DNA from: Hanleya hanleyi
Taxonomy: Eukaryota; Mollusca; Polyplacophora; Lepidopleurida; Hanleyidae
Assembly (NCBI GenBank): GCA_036873755.1
Contig: JAVTVY010025264.1
Coordinates: 51,502 to 115,501, forward strand
Length of the DNA: 64,000 nucleotides
Direction of reading: 5' to 3'
A program made the translations under genes and the position numbers. This document shows, in pieces, positions 1 to 10,860 of the stretch. The notes beneath the pieces are model-generated. The model did not search any database, had not been told where the DNA came from, and was given only the letters and a program-made list of their open reading frames with translations. Within the stretch, counting starts at the first letter, position 1; every line of letters starts with the position of its first letter.

Positions 1-1726
1 AACTTCTTTATTAGACTATGGTTACATCGATCTCCATTATCTCCAGATAATTTGTAAACAAAAATGAGAGGTATATTTCCCATATTGGGCCGTTGATTCC
101 AGTTAATCCGGCTGAATTATTGTACCTTTCTTCACACGTTACCCTATTTTGAAATTATTTAGTACCACGCGAAGCAAATCCTCCCGTCATCCTACGTTCA
201 ATGGTAGTTCAAGGATAACGAGAGTACGGTACGCGACAACATACTCTCTCCTTCAGCTCGAAAATGTTTGTTGTCTCTCTTCCAACAGAGGGCGCAGGTG
301 AAGATAGCCGATGAACCCGTGAATATAGTTTGGCATGCCAGGCCTAGGGGAGGGATTTCTTGACCCTCCTATCAAACAATCTATACTACATCCGAAACGA
401 CAAACAATTGAGAACTGACACACCGTGGTTTCATTGTTCATCATATTGGGACATTGAATATTATATTTATTTTTTATTTTTTATTTTTTTTTTTTATTAT
501 TATATACACAAATACATGATGTACATCACAGAACAAAACACACAGTTACGATAATATATACGTACAAACACACATTAGACAGACATTATATACAAACGTG
601 GGCACATATTAACAAAATACGTCCTTAATCACTATTGGACAACGGTAAGTGCTATAAGGATATTTGCATTTACAGAGTTTGCATTTACATTGAATATGGT
701 GACCATAACCATGTGACTGAAAGATGCTTTTGTACTTTTTCCACTTACGCACGAAGTTACCATAATTATCTTTTTTTCAGTACACATAATTATTCTCTAA
801 TTTATGAAATTTTGTAAGACAAAAAAATATTTGAACAAAAAGGCATAGGTCACCATTCTTACATTTTCTGGCAGACCTTCATCTCATCATATATGGTGGA
901 AAGTTCCAGATCTCAGTCTGGAAGTAAGTTGAATATCTAGGTGACCGAAATGCCCCCGTCCCCCAGAAAAAAAACAACAATAACAGCACCACATTTTCGC
1001 AGGCCCTTGATACACCCAAAGAATTTTTCAGTTCTACATGGTTGAAGTCGCTAGTGATTCAATTAGCTCATTGTGGTTCAACACAATCCTTGGAGCTTTG
1101 TATATCAATTAACATGGACACAAGAGATAAATAGGAAGGTATGAAATGAAGATGTGGGCTCAAAATAATCTGAGAGTCACATAATAGGGAAATTAAATAT
1201 TATCTTCGATATCTAAATTATTTTCCGGTCGACTTAGACGGGAATGGATATATTATGCAAACAGGCACCTATTTATCCGATATATTTCTGATCTCTGATC
1301 TCCTATCGAACAAAATTCATCTGACTGATGATGTGGAATACTAGCCTCATCCCCACATACGGCCACAATTTTCGTTGAATTCCTAGGCCTGTGCGGAAAA
1401 AAAGTGATATTGTCTGATCATGGAGAGTTTTGATTATAAAAATGATTTATATTCCAGAAATATCGGAAAACACTAACGAGATCCTGCAAATATTTCGAAG
1501 GATAAAGGTTGTGAAAGCTTTCTGCCGTACTAAATATAGAATCACCATTCCGGTAATGTTCAAAATAAAGTTCTAAAGAAATGCCGTGTCTGTGAAAAGG
1601 AGTGGACCAATTTATCTCTGTGCTTATTTACTAGTAACAGTAAACAATGCCTGTGTGATAATGTCATTCCGTTGTATGATCCCATATCGTTCCGAGATAT
1701 AAATGTCATATGAATATTCATGTCAA
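1..1726. other. Non-genic stretch
   Basis: AT-rich DNA with only short chance reading frames. I see no domain, no recognisable repeat family and no RNA gene here, apart from one T-rich tract listed separately. Confidence 0.6.
462..513. repeat. T-rich low-complexity tract
   Basis: A run of mostly T with scattered A, followed by ATT and TATA dinucleotide-like sequence. It could be the A-rich tail of a decayed retroelement on the minus strand, but no body is recognisable beside it. Confidence 0.6.
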
Positions 1727-2410
1727 ACATTAGGAGAGAGAATTAAGGGTTAAAGTCGCGTTCATCAATATTTCAGCTATTTAGCGACGATCAAACAAAA
1801 TTCTAAGTATTCAAGTTAATACTTGGTAATCCAACACATACACACATTGAAACTTATGCAATAAACCGATTTCGCTCAACTAACCTAAGATACAGTCTTC
1901 TTTCACCCGACTAAAACGATCTTCTCAAGTAGCTACTCGATACAAATAATCTCCTATGATCTTAAAACCTATACAGTCGATAAGAATATGTTTCACTGTG
2001 AGATCTTCGTGGCATAGAATACACAGTGGGACTGGATTGTTTAAAGTAAATGTCCGTGAGTTAATCGTGTATGGCCGATTCTACATCGCCCGATCGTGGC
2101 TTGATGGAAACGTTTCTGGCTGTTCAGATGAGTATAGCCTAGAGTTTTTTCTGAACTCCTGAAGTTTATTATTCACAGCATCCCATAAAGATTGCATCAG
2201 CTTTCTCTCATAAATACAGATAGAGGGTCTGAAATCGCTATATGGGATTTCAAAAGGATCAACCTCATTATCTAGGGCCGCCTTAGCCATTCTATCAGCC
2301 TCAGCATTACCTTTGATGCGAACGTATCTAGGCAACCAACAAAACACAATATCAATCTGTTGATCAAATCTACAGTCATATAATTGTAGAATATTCAAGA
2401 TGTCAAACAT
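1727..2410 (-). mobile_element. RNase H-bearing LINE, 3' fragment, copy 1
   Basis: This is the 3' part of a non-LTR retrotransposon read on the minus strand. It runs from an RNase H coding fragment through a cysteine/histidine motif into a 3' tail. The tail, around 1735-1790, reads GTCGCTAAATAGCTGAAAT on the minus strand and ends in a CT-rich repeat. The same region recurs at 37556-38905, where it is split by another element. RNase H plus a C-terminal zinc motif points to the I superfamily (I/Nimb-like); this is a family inference without a search. The tail resembles the tails of the SINEs at 7678 and 56215, which may identify this LINE as their mobilising partner. Confidence 0.75.
1930..2410 (-). 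pseudogene. LINE RNase H and C-terminal zinc motif, broken
   Basis: The 109-codon open frame (2081-2410) carries the end of an RNase H domain. The stretch IVFCWLPRYVRIKGNAEAD has the conserved loop and the late catalytic aspartate in the usual GNxxAD context, followed by RMAKAA. Beyond its stop, coding resemblance continues in other frames: RLTHGHLL, then CILCHEDLTVKHILIDC, which is a C-x2-C-x8-H-x4-C zinc-knuckle pattern typical of LINE ORF2 ends. At least two frameshifts separate these parts, so it cannot make a working protein. The RT and endonuclease are absent (5' truncation). In its family this enzyme would degrade the RNA strand of the RNA-DNA hybrid during target-primed reverse transcription. 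Confidence 0.75.
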
Positions 2411-2878
2411 TAAATGTATGGTGATAAAATGCGAACACCTGCAGAACGGATGAACGTTTAAGGTTGTAGTATTCCCAGCGATGAGATTTTCTACACTTTA
2501 TCAGTTTATTCCAATTAAATTTCAATAAACTCACCAAAGCCAGCTATATATTCCTTGGATGCTATTAATACAGAGAATCAGAATTAAAGGAATTAATTTC
2601 TTTAACGCAACTGAATTATTTGGACTTAAATGGAGCGATTTGTGAAATTTTAGCCTTCAAATATTCTCACTAATAATTGCTAAAGTATTCAGAAAAATTT
2701 GAACTCTCTGATCACAATAATATACTTTTCAGACAAAATGAAGATGCCTCATTTGATTTTATTTCGTCTTGGAAATGGCTATATGGCCGTTCAAAATTCA
2801 ATGGTTGAAGATGATTCGAAATCGTGACTTCTTCAACTAAAATATGGATAACTTTAAAACGGAAGCACACTTATAATA
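2411..2878. other. Non-genic stretch
   Basis: AT-rich sequence with no recognisable feature. It may include the outer part of the neighbouring LINE, but I cannot support a coding match. Confidence 0.5.
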
Positions 2879-4598
2879 AACAAGAGCCCAAGGGGCTCCA
2901 ATATACGCCCATATACCTGGAATTACATTGGTCCAAATTTCAAGGTTATTTATTAGCCTTGATTCCAATTGGTAGTTAGCAATCCAGAAAAAGGTCTACA
3001 ATTTTGTGCCTCTGAGAATGTAACATAGATCACATCTAAAATTGAATGATAAACTAAAACGAGCTTAACTCTTGGAAACTAGTTGACCTTGGAGTAAGAA
3101 CCGAGAGCTCACATATCCAACACTGAAATCGACAATAGTCAAACACAAGAAAATAGTAGTTTTCCTGCAAATGGATTTCTTTCAGACGAGAGAATTTTTC
3201 ATGGAGGAAGAACAAACTGATGAAGTAAACCTTTGTTCTTGAGTTGATAAACAGGTATGAAGTTCATAAAGGACCCCTCTTCCTGTTAAATTAGTAAATG
3301 TATGGTTTTTATTTCACAACAGTTTAACTAAATATAGCTGTTTCAAACACGGGAGACAACTCCACAGGACAAATGCCATATCAGTCACAGTGACCTTGAC
3401 TATTGACCTTGACATAAATTTTGGTACATGACAAACCATCTCCCCATAATTTCTCAATGGACACAAAAATCATGATTTTTAACAATTTCGCGATTTTGGG
3501 GAAACAGTGACCTTGACCTTGACCTACATTTTGGTATGTGACGCATCGTGTCCCCCTAATGTATCTACTGACACAAAAAAATGTTATTTTTAATAATTTC
3601 CTGATTTTGGGGTCACAGTGACCTTTGACTTTGACCTTATTTTTGGTATGTGACACTTCATTCCCACGACTGAATCCACTCACCAAATTGTTTTAATTTT
3701 CAATGATTTCCTGATTTTTAGGTTACACTGACCTTTGACCTTGATTCTGGTGTCACAGTGATTTTGACGTGGATCTAAATTTTGGTACATGACAAAACGG
3801 CTACCTGTAATTCCTCAATGGACTCATCGAATGGAATCATGATTTTTAACAATTTCATGATTTTGGGGTCACAGTGACCTTGACCTTTGACCTTTACCTA
3901 CATATTGATATGTGACACATTGTGTGCCCCTAATGTATCTACTGACACAAAGAAATGTTATTTTTAATAATTTCCTGATTTTTGGATCAGTGACCTTTGA
4001 CCTTGACCTATATTTTGGTATGCGACAATTCATTTCCCCCTATTGAATCCACTCACAAAAAAAATATAATTTTTAATGATTTCCTGATTTTTCGGTCACT
4101 CTGACCTTTGACCTCGACCTACATTTGGTACGCAACACATCATTCCCCCTAGGGCATCCACTCACCAAAAATTAGAATTGTAGAGAGAAAACTATCAATG
4201 ATCAATGATTTTCTGATTTTAGGCAACAGTGACCTTTGACCTCTGACCTCGACCTCAATTTTGGTACGCGACACATCGTATTCACCTAGCGTATCCACTC
4301 ACAAAAAATTGCAACTGTGGATAGAAAACGTTCACAGATATAGACCGGACACGAACACTTCAGTGATTTCCTGTTTTTTTAGGCCAGTGACCTTTGACCT
4401 CTGACCTCTGACCTTGACCTTCATTCTGATACGCGACACATCGTCTCCCCGTAGGGTATCCGCTCACCAAAAATTAGAACTGTAGTTAGAAAACTGTCCC
4501 AGATATGGACCGGACACGGGGGACGGACAGACGGCTGGACGGACGGACGGAAACCGCCATCACATAATACGTCCGCCTTTTGGCGGGCGTATAAAAAT
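2879..4598. repeat. Dispersed repeat with hairpin ends and internal tandem array
   Basis: The left end holds a small hairpin (AGCCCAAGGGGCT) followed by TATACGCCC. The right end holds a hairpin (CCGCCTTTTGGCGG) followed by a reverse-oriented copy of the TATACGCCC motif. Between them lie roughly 500 bp of unique-looking sequence and then a tandem array rich in TGACCTTTGACC. A GGAC-type short repeat precedes the right hairpin. From memory, repeats with a GAGCCC hairpin start, GTGACCTTTGACC arrays and a GGACGGACGG end are widespread in mollusc genomes. Terminal hairpins suggest a non-autonomous DNA element, but no target duplication was identified. Confidence 0.5.
3388..4460. repeat. Imperfect 110-120 bp tandem array with DR1-like motifs
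   Basis: Units begin near CAGTGACC at 3388, 3505, 3616, 3727, 3872, 3988, 4098, 4227 and 4385, so spacing is mostly 111-117 bp, increasing to the right. Each unit contains TGACCTTTGACC or TGACCTTGACC, then a TTTTGGTAYGYGACAC segment, then an A/T-rich block. TGACCTTTGACCT is the reverse complement of the direct-repeat-1 nuclear-receptor site AGGTCAAAGGTCA; whether it is used is unknown. The 101-codon frame at 3381-3686 is a translation of the repeat and is not annotated as a gene. Confidence 0.8.
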
Positions 4599-4770
4599 GA
4601 GACAAATATTTAGTTCTACAGATGTACATCGTTGTGTCCGTATTTCCTGACTTTACTCACAATATCATGGGAGCCAATCTGAAAACTGTGGTATAAATTT
4701 TAACAGAGAAAACGAGCAAAGACAACTTCGGAGCGCTTTGTTTTTTTAATTGAAGACCAGGGCTTCAACA

Positions 4771-6455
4771 ACGAAGTTGGCTATTCCCACAAATACCATA
4801 TTCAATTATGATGTTCGATAGGTCAAAGAGTTGACTTTCACATTGGACAATAGGGTGTGAATTGGAGCAATATGCAAGAGGTGGAAAAAAAATGACGACG
4901 TCTGGCGACTAAAAAGCAAACATATGACTCTACAGGAAGGCATCCCTCGGTAACTAACATCCGGAAAAGAGAATACGGTGGATTCTCGGACATAGCCTTA
5001 GTATCTCAGACGCGCTTTTATTGCAGGCGTTCATGTAGAGACCATGAAGTAACCATACGGCCCTGTCACCGGCTTAAGGGGAATTACATACGCTAGCTCG
5101 GGAGCTGTGATGAGAGGTCAGCTCTAACAACTCATCTGATGTTAATGGATGGGCATCATGGACGTCTGATTAAGTAAACGCCTGAATATGGAGTAAACCT
5201 TGTGAATGCAAGAATACCCAGATAAACTAACCTGAAATGCCCGACATCGTACGGCTTAAATTGTCCACCAAGACAATAAACCTACATATATTTGTCAAGT
5301 GACATGTACAGAGGGCGGGCCATGGGGACCAACAGTCCACTAGCAATCCTACCATGTACAGGTAATAAAATGGAGCGATAAGCAAGAGGTGGGGATAAAT
5401 TGACGTCTGACGACTAATAGGGACCGTATAGATATATGTATTTTAGTCTGGTGCTAAGAAATTAACTTTAATCCTTTGGATGACGCTTGTTAAGGGGAAC
5501 AAACAACATGTGATATTGCCTAGCCCGTTATTTCAGACTAGCCACACAAAAGCGTTCGTGCTACTTTCCCTCCGGCCTTCGACAATGCATTAAATAATAT
5601 CAGAAATGCTCCCAATTTCAGCAAACAGAAGGGTCTTGATCATTTGATTACCATGTGTTAGATAAACACGCGTGGATCACCTGCTGTGTGCACCGTACCA
5701 TTTAACCTTAAATGGATATCACCAGACGTCTTGTCTGACATACCATTTTAAAGACTTCATTTTTGGTATAATACATATTTTTTCACATTGATCACCAACC
5801 TATACTTTGAATGTTTATAGTTTATAAACAAAATCGAATTTTGCAAGCCTGCTAGGAATCCTCGGTCCTTAAGGGGAATGTTTCTAGGTCAATGCGGCGT
5901 GTAGACACAGTTGTTGAACAGCTTGCGTGAATAATATTTCCAATAATACACCTGTCAATGCATATGGGCAATCCAATTTTTTTACGTTTCTCTATGTACC
6001 ATATTGCACAGTAATTCACATGGCATACCAGAAAGAGCCACATCTTTATTTCTAGCTCGCCCGTATAACTAAAATGAGAGTATTCATGATGAAAAATGTC
6101 CACTTGTACGCGGAATATATTATCGGAAATCCTAGCTAGATATTTCCCTTGCCCAAATTGCAACCGGTTCTGATATTCCTTAATGAACTGTGTAAGGCCG
6201 GAGGGAAAGTAGCACGAACGCCTTTGTGGGGCTATTCTTAACCTACTAATGGGCAAGCAAAAGCAATATCGCATATTGTTTGTTCCTATATCAAGTGTCA
6301 TCCAACGGATGAGTGTTATTTTCTTTGCATCAGACTCGAAGATCTACACGGGCTCACACGTCATTGTCTAATGCTAAAGTCAACTTTGGACCTATTGAAC
6401 ATCATAATTGCCGTATGCTCCTCTGATTGAATATGATAGTTGTGGGAATAGCCTA
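4771..6455. mobile_element. Long inverted-repeat element, interrupted in its left arm
   Basis: The outer arms 4771-4860 and 6356-6455 are inverted copies (GGCTATTCCCACAA at the ends). A second collinear pair of arm segments lies at 5471-5579 and 6194-6310, ending inward with TACTTTCCCTCCGGCCTT. The right arm is continuous while the left arm is split by about 600 bp of foreign sequence, so the simplest reading is one long-armed foldback or TIR element with a later insertion. The 149-codon frame at 5852-6301 partly lies in the right arm and has no recognisable domain. No transposase is visible. Confidence 0.65.
4861..5440 (-). mobile_element. Naiad-related 3' end fragments inserted in an arm
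   Basis: The segment from 4861 matches 23805-24040: GAGGTGG-rich start, then TCTGGCGACTAA, a CATATGAC motif, GGATTCTCGGACATAGCC and CGGCTTAAGGGGAATTA. The last portion resembles the untranslated end of the Naiad copies (CGGGTTAAGCGGAATTA). A second, shorter copy of the start lies at 5371-5421 in the same orientation, giving direct repeats at both sides of the insert, as in pseudo-LTRs of Penelope-like elements. Orientation is inferred from the Naiad copy at 24607-27170. No coding part is left. Confidence 0.5.
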
Positions 6456-7109
6456 TACATGAAGGGCTATATGGCATATTAATCGACAGAAGAAGTAAGG
6501 TACCGTACATTGGTTTATACATGACTCCCTATCCTTATTCGAAGGCATGCCTTCTGTACCGTAGATTATTTCTTGGTATCAAATGCATCTATGCTGTGAC
6601 ATACATACCAGTTAATGGTACGGATTGATACGGAATGAACAATAGCAGCATCATCATCGTTACGGCATACTGAAAACTGTTAACCGCTTACCTCTAACTA
6701 AGATCAGACTTACGTTTACTTTTATTTCTCTACATATTTATTTCTCTTGGGTTTTGATAATAATACTATGGTTTTGAGACGAGCGTGGACTTTCAGCCTT
6801 AGCCGTGTAATTAGCTCTCCGCTCTTGTCCATGACAATACATTTCTTTGTTAATAAGTACACAGCGGAGCGGTCGTATCAACCATGAAAATTACTTTTGC
6901 TTCACGAGATTGTGGGTTGTAAAACACCATAATCATGCAACTAAATGCTTCCTGATATGGGTTTGTGATTCTGCGTTACACGAAATGGGGCGACATGCAA
7001 ACGATTAGTGTGGTGTTACATAGCGATCCGGAGAGTAAAGTGCATTGTAGATTCTTTTTCCTTGTTTGACCTCTTTACCAAGACACACACTGTAGTGAAC
7101 AACATTCAC
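6456..7109. other. Non-genic stretch
   Basis: Mixed-composition DNA with no open frame of note and no recognised repeat. Confidence 0.5.
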
Positions 7110-7620
7110 GGGGTCTAACCGCGCGACAGTGCATTCCGGACGTTGCTGCTCTCCGAAGCGAGGAACGTGGTCTACCGTAGGATGGTGTCCCCGTCAAACA
7201 TTTATTTAGTGAATCTGTTGGGGATTTGGTATCGGTGCGAGTATTTATTCAAGGCGTAGAATGTATATGAATTACTTGCAGGCTGCCGAAACCACTACTG
7301 AGCGCCAGTTTCCTCAGAACCGCGAATGAGCACGAAATTGAAGTTCGTTCTCATAAAAAACTGCCATTTTAACCAAAGATATTTCCCCCTTAACTTGAGT
7401 TATATCTATGACACTTTGGGTTTGGTGTTAGCTGATGTTTTCGTCTTCCCAATTCCGTTACCGTTTAGATTCACCGATATATTAGTATTTTATAAATATT
7501 TTACAGTTGGAAAATGGAACTGTACTGTTCGTTACTAATCTGTAAATATACGCTGTACCGTTCGTTGCTCGCACACTGTATTGTTCGTTGCGTGTCAACG
7601 TATTTGTAACTGCTTTACAA
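7110..7620 (+). repeat. Left arm of 8.2 kb inverted repeat
   Basis: Starting at GGGGTCTAACCGCGCGACAG, this arm is an inverted copy of 14830-15342. The first 450 bp align with only scattered differences; the inner end diverges but retains three spaced copies of CTGTAYYGTTCGTTG (near 7520, 7552 and 7576). Such subterminal repeats often bind a transposase in large TIR DNA transposons. No target duplication is visible at the outer edges. Confidence 0.75.
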
Positions 7621-7677
7621 TCCACACTGAGGTAAATATATAGCGGTAGAGAGTTTCTATTCAGTAGCTAGGGCGAG

Positions 7678-7918
7678 AGAGTGGCCGCGAGGAAAGAGTG
7701 CACGCTTCTAATCTCGGCTGCCGGTCTGGCGCTGGTTCTATTCCCAACGAGTCCTTTCAGGATATTAAAATATCCCCGCTCTCAGCTGGGCTGATCTGTG
7801 TCCTGGGTAAAAGGAACTGTGGGCTCTCTCGTGTCCTGGCACATGTAGGCACCGTCGTGATATGATTGAAACATTGTCGAAAACGACGTTAAATCCTACC
7901 CACTCACTCACTGTTCAG
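7678..7918 (+). mobile_element. tRNA-headed SINE with ACTC tail
   Basis: The head resembles a tRNA: TGGCCGCGAGGAAAGAGTG as box A region and GGTTCTATTCCC as box B. The body contains GGAACTGTGGGCTCTCTCGT and CTGGCACATGTAGGC; the tail reads CGTCGTGATATGATTGAAAC, then ACGACGTTAAATCCTACCC, then ACTC repeats. Body and tail are shared with the SINE at 56215, whose head is different. The tail domain resembles what I remember of mollusc SINE families (possibly the Nin-DC group); that name is uncertain. Confidence 0.8.
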
Positions 7919-8039
7919 TACCTATTCCACATCCAATACGTTAGACCAGTTCTTTACATAAGACCTGGGATTTGAAAAGACGGGCGTGGAAACTCATATT
8001 ATTTTCTCCAGACATCACTCATGCGGCATGATTCCAGCG

Positions 8040-8165
8040 CACACAGCTGGAGGACCTTGCAACGCAAACGCGACGCGTCATGTCCAACTGAATCTGTCTG
8101 TTATTTTATGTTATATCTTTGCACTGTCTTGTACGGGTGTATGTAATAAAGAATTGAATTGAAAT
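8040..8165 (+). mobile_element. Possible LINE 3' end
   Basis: The segment ends in AATAAAGAATTGAATTGAAA, much like the 3' termini of the LINEs ending at 16978 and near 11575. No coding portion is visible upstream, so this would be a strongly 5'-truncated insertion. Confidence 0.35.
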
Positions 8166-8628
8166 TGTCCTGTGTCGCGAAGCACGATCGACGTCACCAG
8201 TGTGAACCTGGAACATGACCATGTGACGTCATTATCTCTATGAGCGTCATTGCTTTGACCACATGTACTGAGGCGGGCTACAAAAATCACATTGACAGAT
8301 GAAATTTGGAGGTCTTCAATCGCTGTAATAATTCGCTGCGGGTATTCATCCGTATAGTGTGACTATTCAAAACTCACAAATTCTTCACAACCCACGTCAA
8401 ATACACCAGTAAGTTAGTAGGCCTATACGTAAGCATTCGCATGCACATTATGCATCTTTGGAAAATTCCAAAGTATAGTGCTTTGCGTGTTAATCCATGT
8501 ACGATCACATGACGTCGGTTTTATACCGCTCACGTGATCATGATCATAGCGACGTCATTAAAGCTTCCTATCTCATCAATCTCTATATCAGGACCTCCAT
8601 ACTAACGGCAGAAAAAGCGACATAATGG

Positions 8629-8842
8629 AATGAAAATCCTCTCTTGTGGAAACTAAAACCCATATCACGTAGAAAAAAAACACATCGTTTCGGCAACAAT
8701 AACCTCTAAAACGGAAGCGCAACCTCTAAAACGACAGAAAGATGGACAAAAGTGGAAAGAAAATCTTCTCTTGTGAAAACTACATGTAAAACCGATATCA
8801 CGGAGAATAAACATCGTTTCGGCGACAATAACAGCGAAAGGC
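8629..8842. repeat. Two-copy direct repeat, 126 bp apart
   Basis: GAAAATCCTCTCTTGTGGA at 8632 recurs as GAAAATCTTCTCTTGTGAA at 8758, followed in both copies by a CCGATATCACG-like segment and CATCGTTTCGGCAACAATAA. It looks like a local tandem duplication. Confidence 0.7.
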
Positions 8843-8939
8843 CAGAAGACAAACTTGTAGGTTTTACCGTGTGGTGATTATACCGAGGCTAGTTATTGCG
8901 CTGATTGCGTGGCGACCAACACAAGGAATCAAAGTAACG

Positions 8940-9050
8940 CCAGAATTCGACGATCAGATGCACAATATCCGTCCTCCGACGGCCCCCGACTTTGTTATTA
9001 TCGGGGACCTGCATCAGACGGATATCGTGCATCTGATCGTCGCATTCTGG
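8940..9050. repeat. Long near-perfect hairpin
   Basis: Arms of 33-34 bp (8940-8973 and 9017-9050) are inverted copies with about two mismatches; the arm centre is CGACGATCAGATGCAC. The 43-base loop contains a second short stem, GCCCCCGA against TCGGGGAC. Short reading frames across it are by-products of the symmetry. It may be the core of a small foldback element, but flanking duplications were not found. Confidence 0.8.
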
Positions 9051-9519
9051 AGTACAGTGCATTGCAACGTCATCACTACAAACCACAAAGGCGTCAAGTA
9101 ATGCGTACTTTATTACAACTTGAACCTTCTGTTCTTGATTTAAGTTTGCAGGATATATTTAATTTATTTCTTAATCCTTCACCGGAGCTATCTATTGCTA
9201 TTAGTAGATTTATTTATTGTTGCTTTCAAATAAGAAAGCTTTCATGTATATAACTTATACTACAACAATGGACTTAATATAGATACTCTACTTTTTATCA
9301 TCTTTATGCTTCCAAGTGTTACCATTGAACTGACTATATGTTTATATGTTCAAAGTTTGCTAACATGCCGCGTGACAACGAACTTCGCTCGTTTTCCTTT
9401 GGGAGTTGTGTTTGGAAGTTACGAATTACTTGAAAGTTCGGCAGTCAGGTTCCACCTACTCTTGATGGTAAAGTTATGGAGTGTCATGGTATCATTGTTG
9501 GACACTGTGGGTGTTTCCA

Positions 9520-9520
<1 letters not shown>
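9051..9520. other. Non-genic stretch
   Basis: No supported gene or repeat between the hairpin and the LINE tail. Confidence 0.5.

Positions 9521-9553
<33 letters not shown>
9521..9553. repeat. (AAT)11 microsatellite, LINE 3' tail
   Basis: Eleven AAT units on the plus strand. They sit exactly at the 3' end of the minus-strand LINE and are read as its (ATT)n tail. Confidence 0.9.
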
Positions 9554-9625
9554 CTTTATTTAAGCTCGATGGCCTCAGTAGGTTTACAGCCTCTTTTCAT
9601 GAGGGTCGAGAGCGATAACATATAT

Positions 9626-10205
9626 AAAGAAATACAAATAACTGATTAAATAAACATGATAAACAAACATAAGACAAATAAATAATGAATAAGACCAATC
9701 TAGTGTACAATATAAAACAATCTAAATTTCCAGATAATACTAAAACGTTATGGTCAAAATTAATAACTAATTTGTAAAAGTATTTAAACTAGGTAGAATT
9801 TTGTCTAAAATCTGTCTATGTAAAGAAATACAAATAACTAATTAAATAAACATGATAAACAAACATAAGACAAATAAATAATGAATAAGACCAATCTAGT
9901 GTATAATATAAAACAATCTAAATTTCCAGATAATACTAAAACGTTATGGTCAAAATTAATAACTAATTTGTAAAAGAATTTAAACTAGGTAGAATGTTGT
10001 CTAAAATCTGTCTGTGTGAAGAAATACAAATAACTGATTAAATAAACATGATAAACAAACATAAGACAAATAAATAATGAATAAGACCAATCTAGTGTAT
10101 AATATAAAACAATCTAAATTTCCAGATAATACTAAAACGTTATGGTCAAAATTAAGAACTAATTTGTAAAAGTATTTAAACTAGGTAGAATGTTGTCTAA
10201 AATCA
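9626..10205. repeat. 196 bp tandem repeat, three copies
   Basis: Units start at 9626, 9822 and 10018 (AAGAAATACAAATAACTGAT in each) and are nearly identical. The array's right end overlaps the last codons of the LINE gene; TTTAAACTAGGTAGAATGTT recurs in each unit. The duplication is therefore of the gene's stop region plus 3' untranslated DNA. Confidence 0.95.
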
Positions 10206-10860
10206 GCGAGGTAAAACTTGTAACAGGCTGCTTTAAAACTTCTAAGACTCTCACATTTTCGTACATGAATGGGTAAAAGATTGTACATAGTTGGAGCAGT
10301 TATTCTAAAAGATTGTTTTAAAAGTTCAGTACGCGCAAAAGGAACGTTTAACAATTCTTTGGCAGCAGACCTTAAAACTCTTGTAGATTGTCCTACCTCG
10401 ATAAGATCAGTTATATAAGAAGGAGTCTGATTATGTAAGGCTTTGTAAACTAAGACTACAATGTTAAAACGATATCTAAAAGACAATGGGTACCAGTTTA
10501 GACGATGAAACATTTCTGTACTGCTGACGGAACTATCACAACCGATAATTAGTCGCATAGAACGCTTAAGTAAACTTTCCAGTCTAATCAGATCATTTTG
10601 GCAGCAGTTTCCCCATATAGTAAGACAATAGTCTAAGTGAGGCAGAATAAAACTATTAAAATATTGACGTCTAGCATTGTATGGTAAAAGTGTTCGGATT
10701 CTTGCGAGTAGATACAGCTTGCTTTTCACTTTCTTCACTATACTATCAACATGTATGGACCAGGCAAGATCATTTTGTATATTGACACCAAGTAGTTTTT
10801 CGTTTTCAACATTTTCAATTTTGGTGCCACAAATTTCCAAATCTAGAATTCTAGAATAAC
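10181..10860 (-). pseudogene. LINE ORF2 C-terminal region
   Basis: A 219-codon frame begins with a fragment after the RT catalytic core (NEKLLGVNIQNDLAW, as in the LGVxLDxxLxW block following the RT palm) and includes LPHLDYCLTIWGN and LNWYPLSFRYRFNIVVLVYK, which are standard landmarks of CR1/L2/Rex-type ORF2 C-termini. The catalytic FADD box and upstream endonuclease are absent, so the copy is 5'-truncated and non-autonomous. The frame itself is intact to its stop, which lies inside the 196 bp tandem repeat. The start used by gene finders (a TTG) is arbitrary because the true 5' end is missing. Confidence 0.85.

Larger units (their letters stand above)
9521..10860 (-). mobile_element. CR1/L2-like LINE, 5'-truncated
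   Basis: On the minus strand this element starts within the C-terminal RT-associated coding region (near 10860), passes through three tandem 196 bp units spanning the end of the gene and the 3' untranslated region, and ends in GAGCTTAAATAAAGTTTATT followed by (ATT)n. A microsatellite tail instead of poly-A fits CR1/L2-type LINEs. Endonuclease and catalytic RT are missing. Confidence 0.8.

Noticed and set aside
3381..3686. 101-codon minus frame with repeated KIRKLLKI-like blocks, as a repeat protein
   Set aside because: It is a translation of the 110-120 bp tandem array; the repetition is in the DNA.
5852..6301. 149-codon minus frame as a host gene
   Set aside because: It overlaps the right arm of an inverted-repeat element and has no domain or coding-like conservation with the left arm.
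7678..7760. Functional tRNA gene
   Set aside because: Box A and B are present, but the cloverleaf is not convincing and SINE body and tail follow directly.
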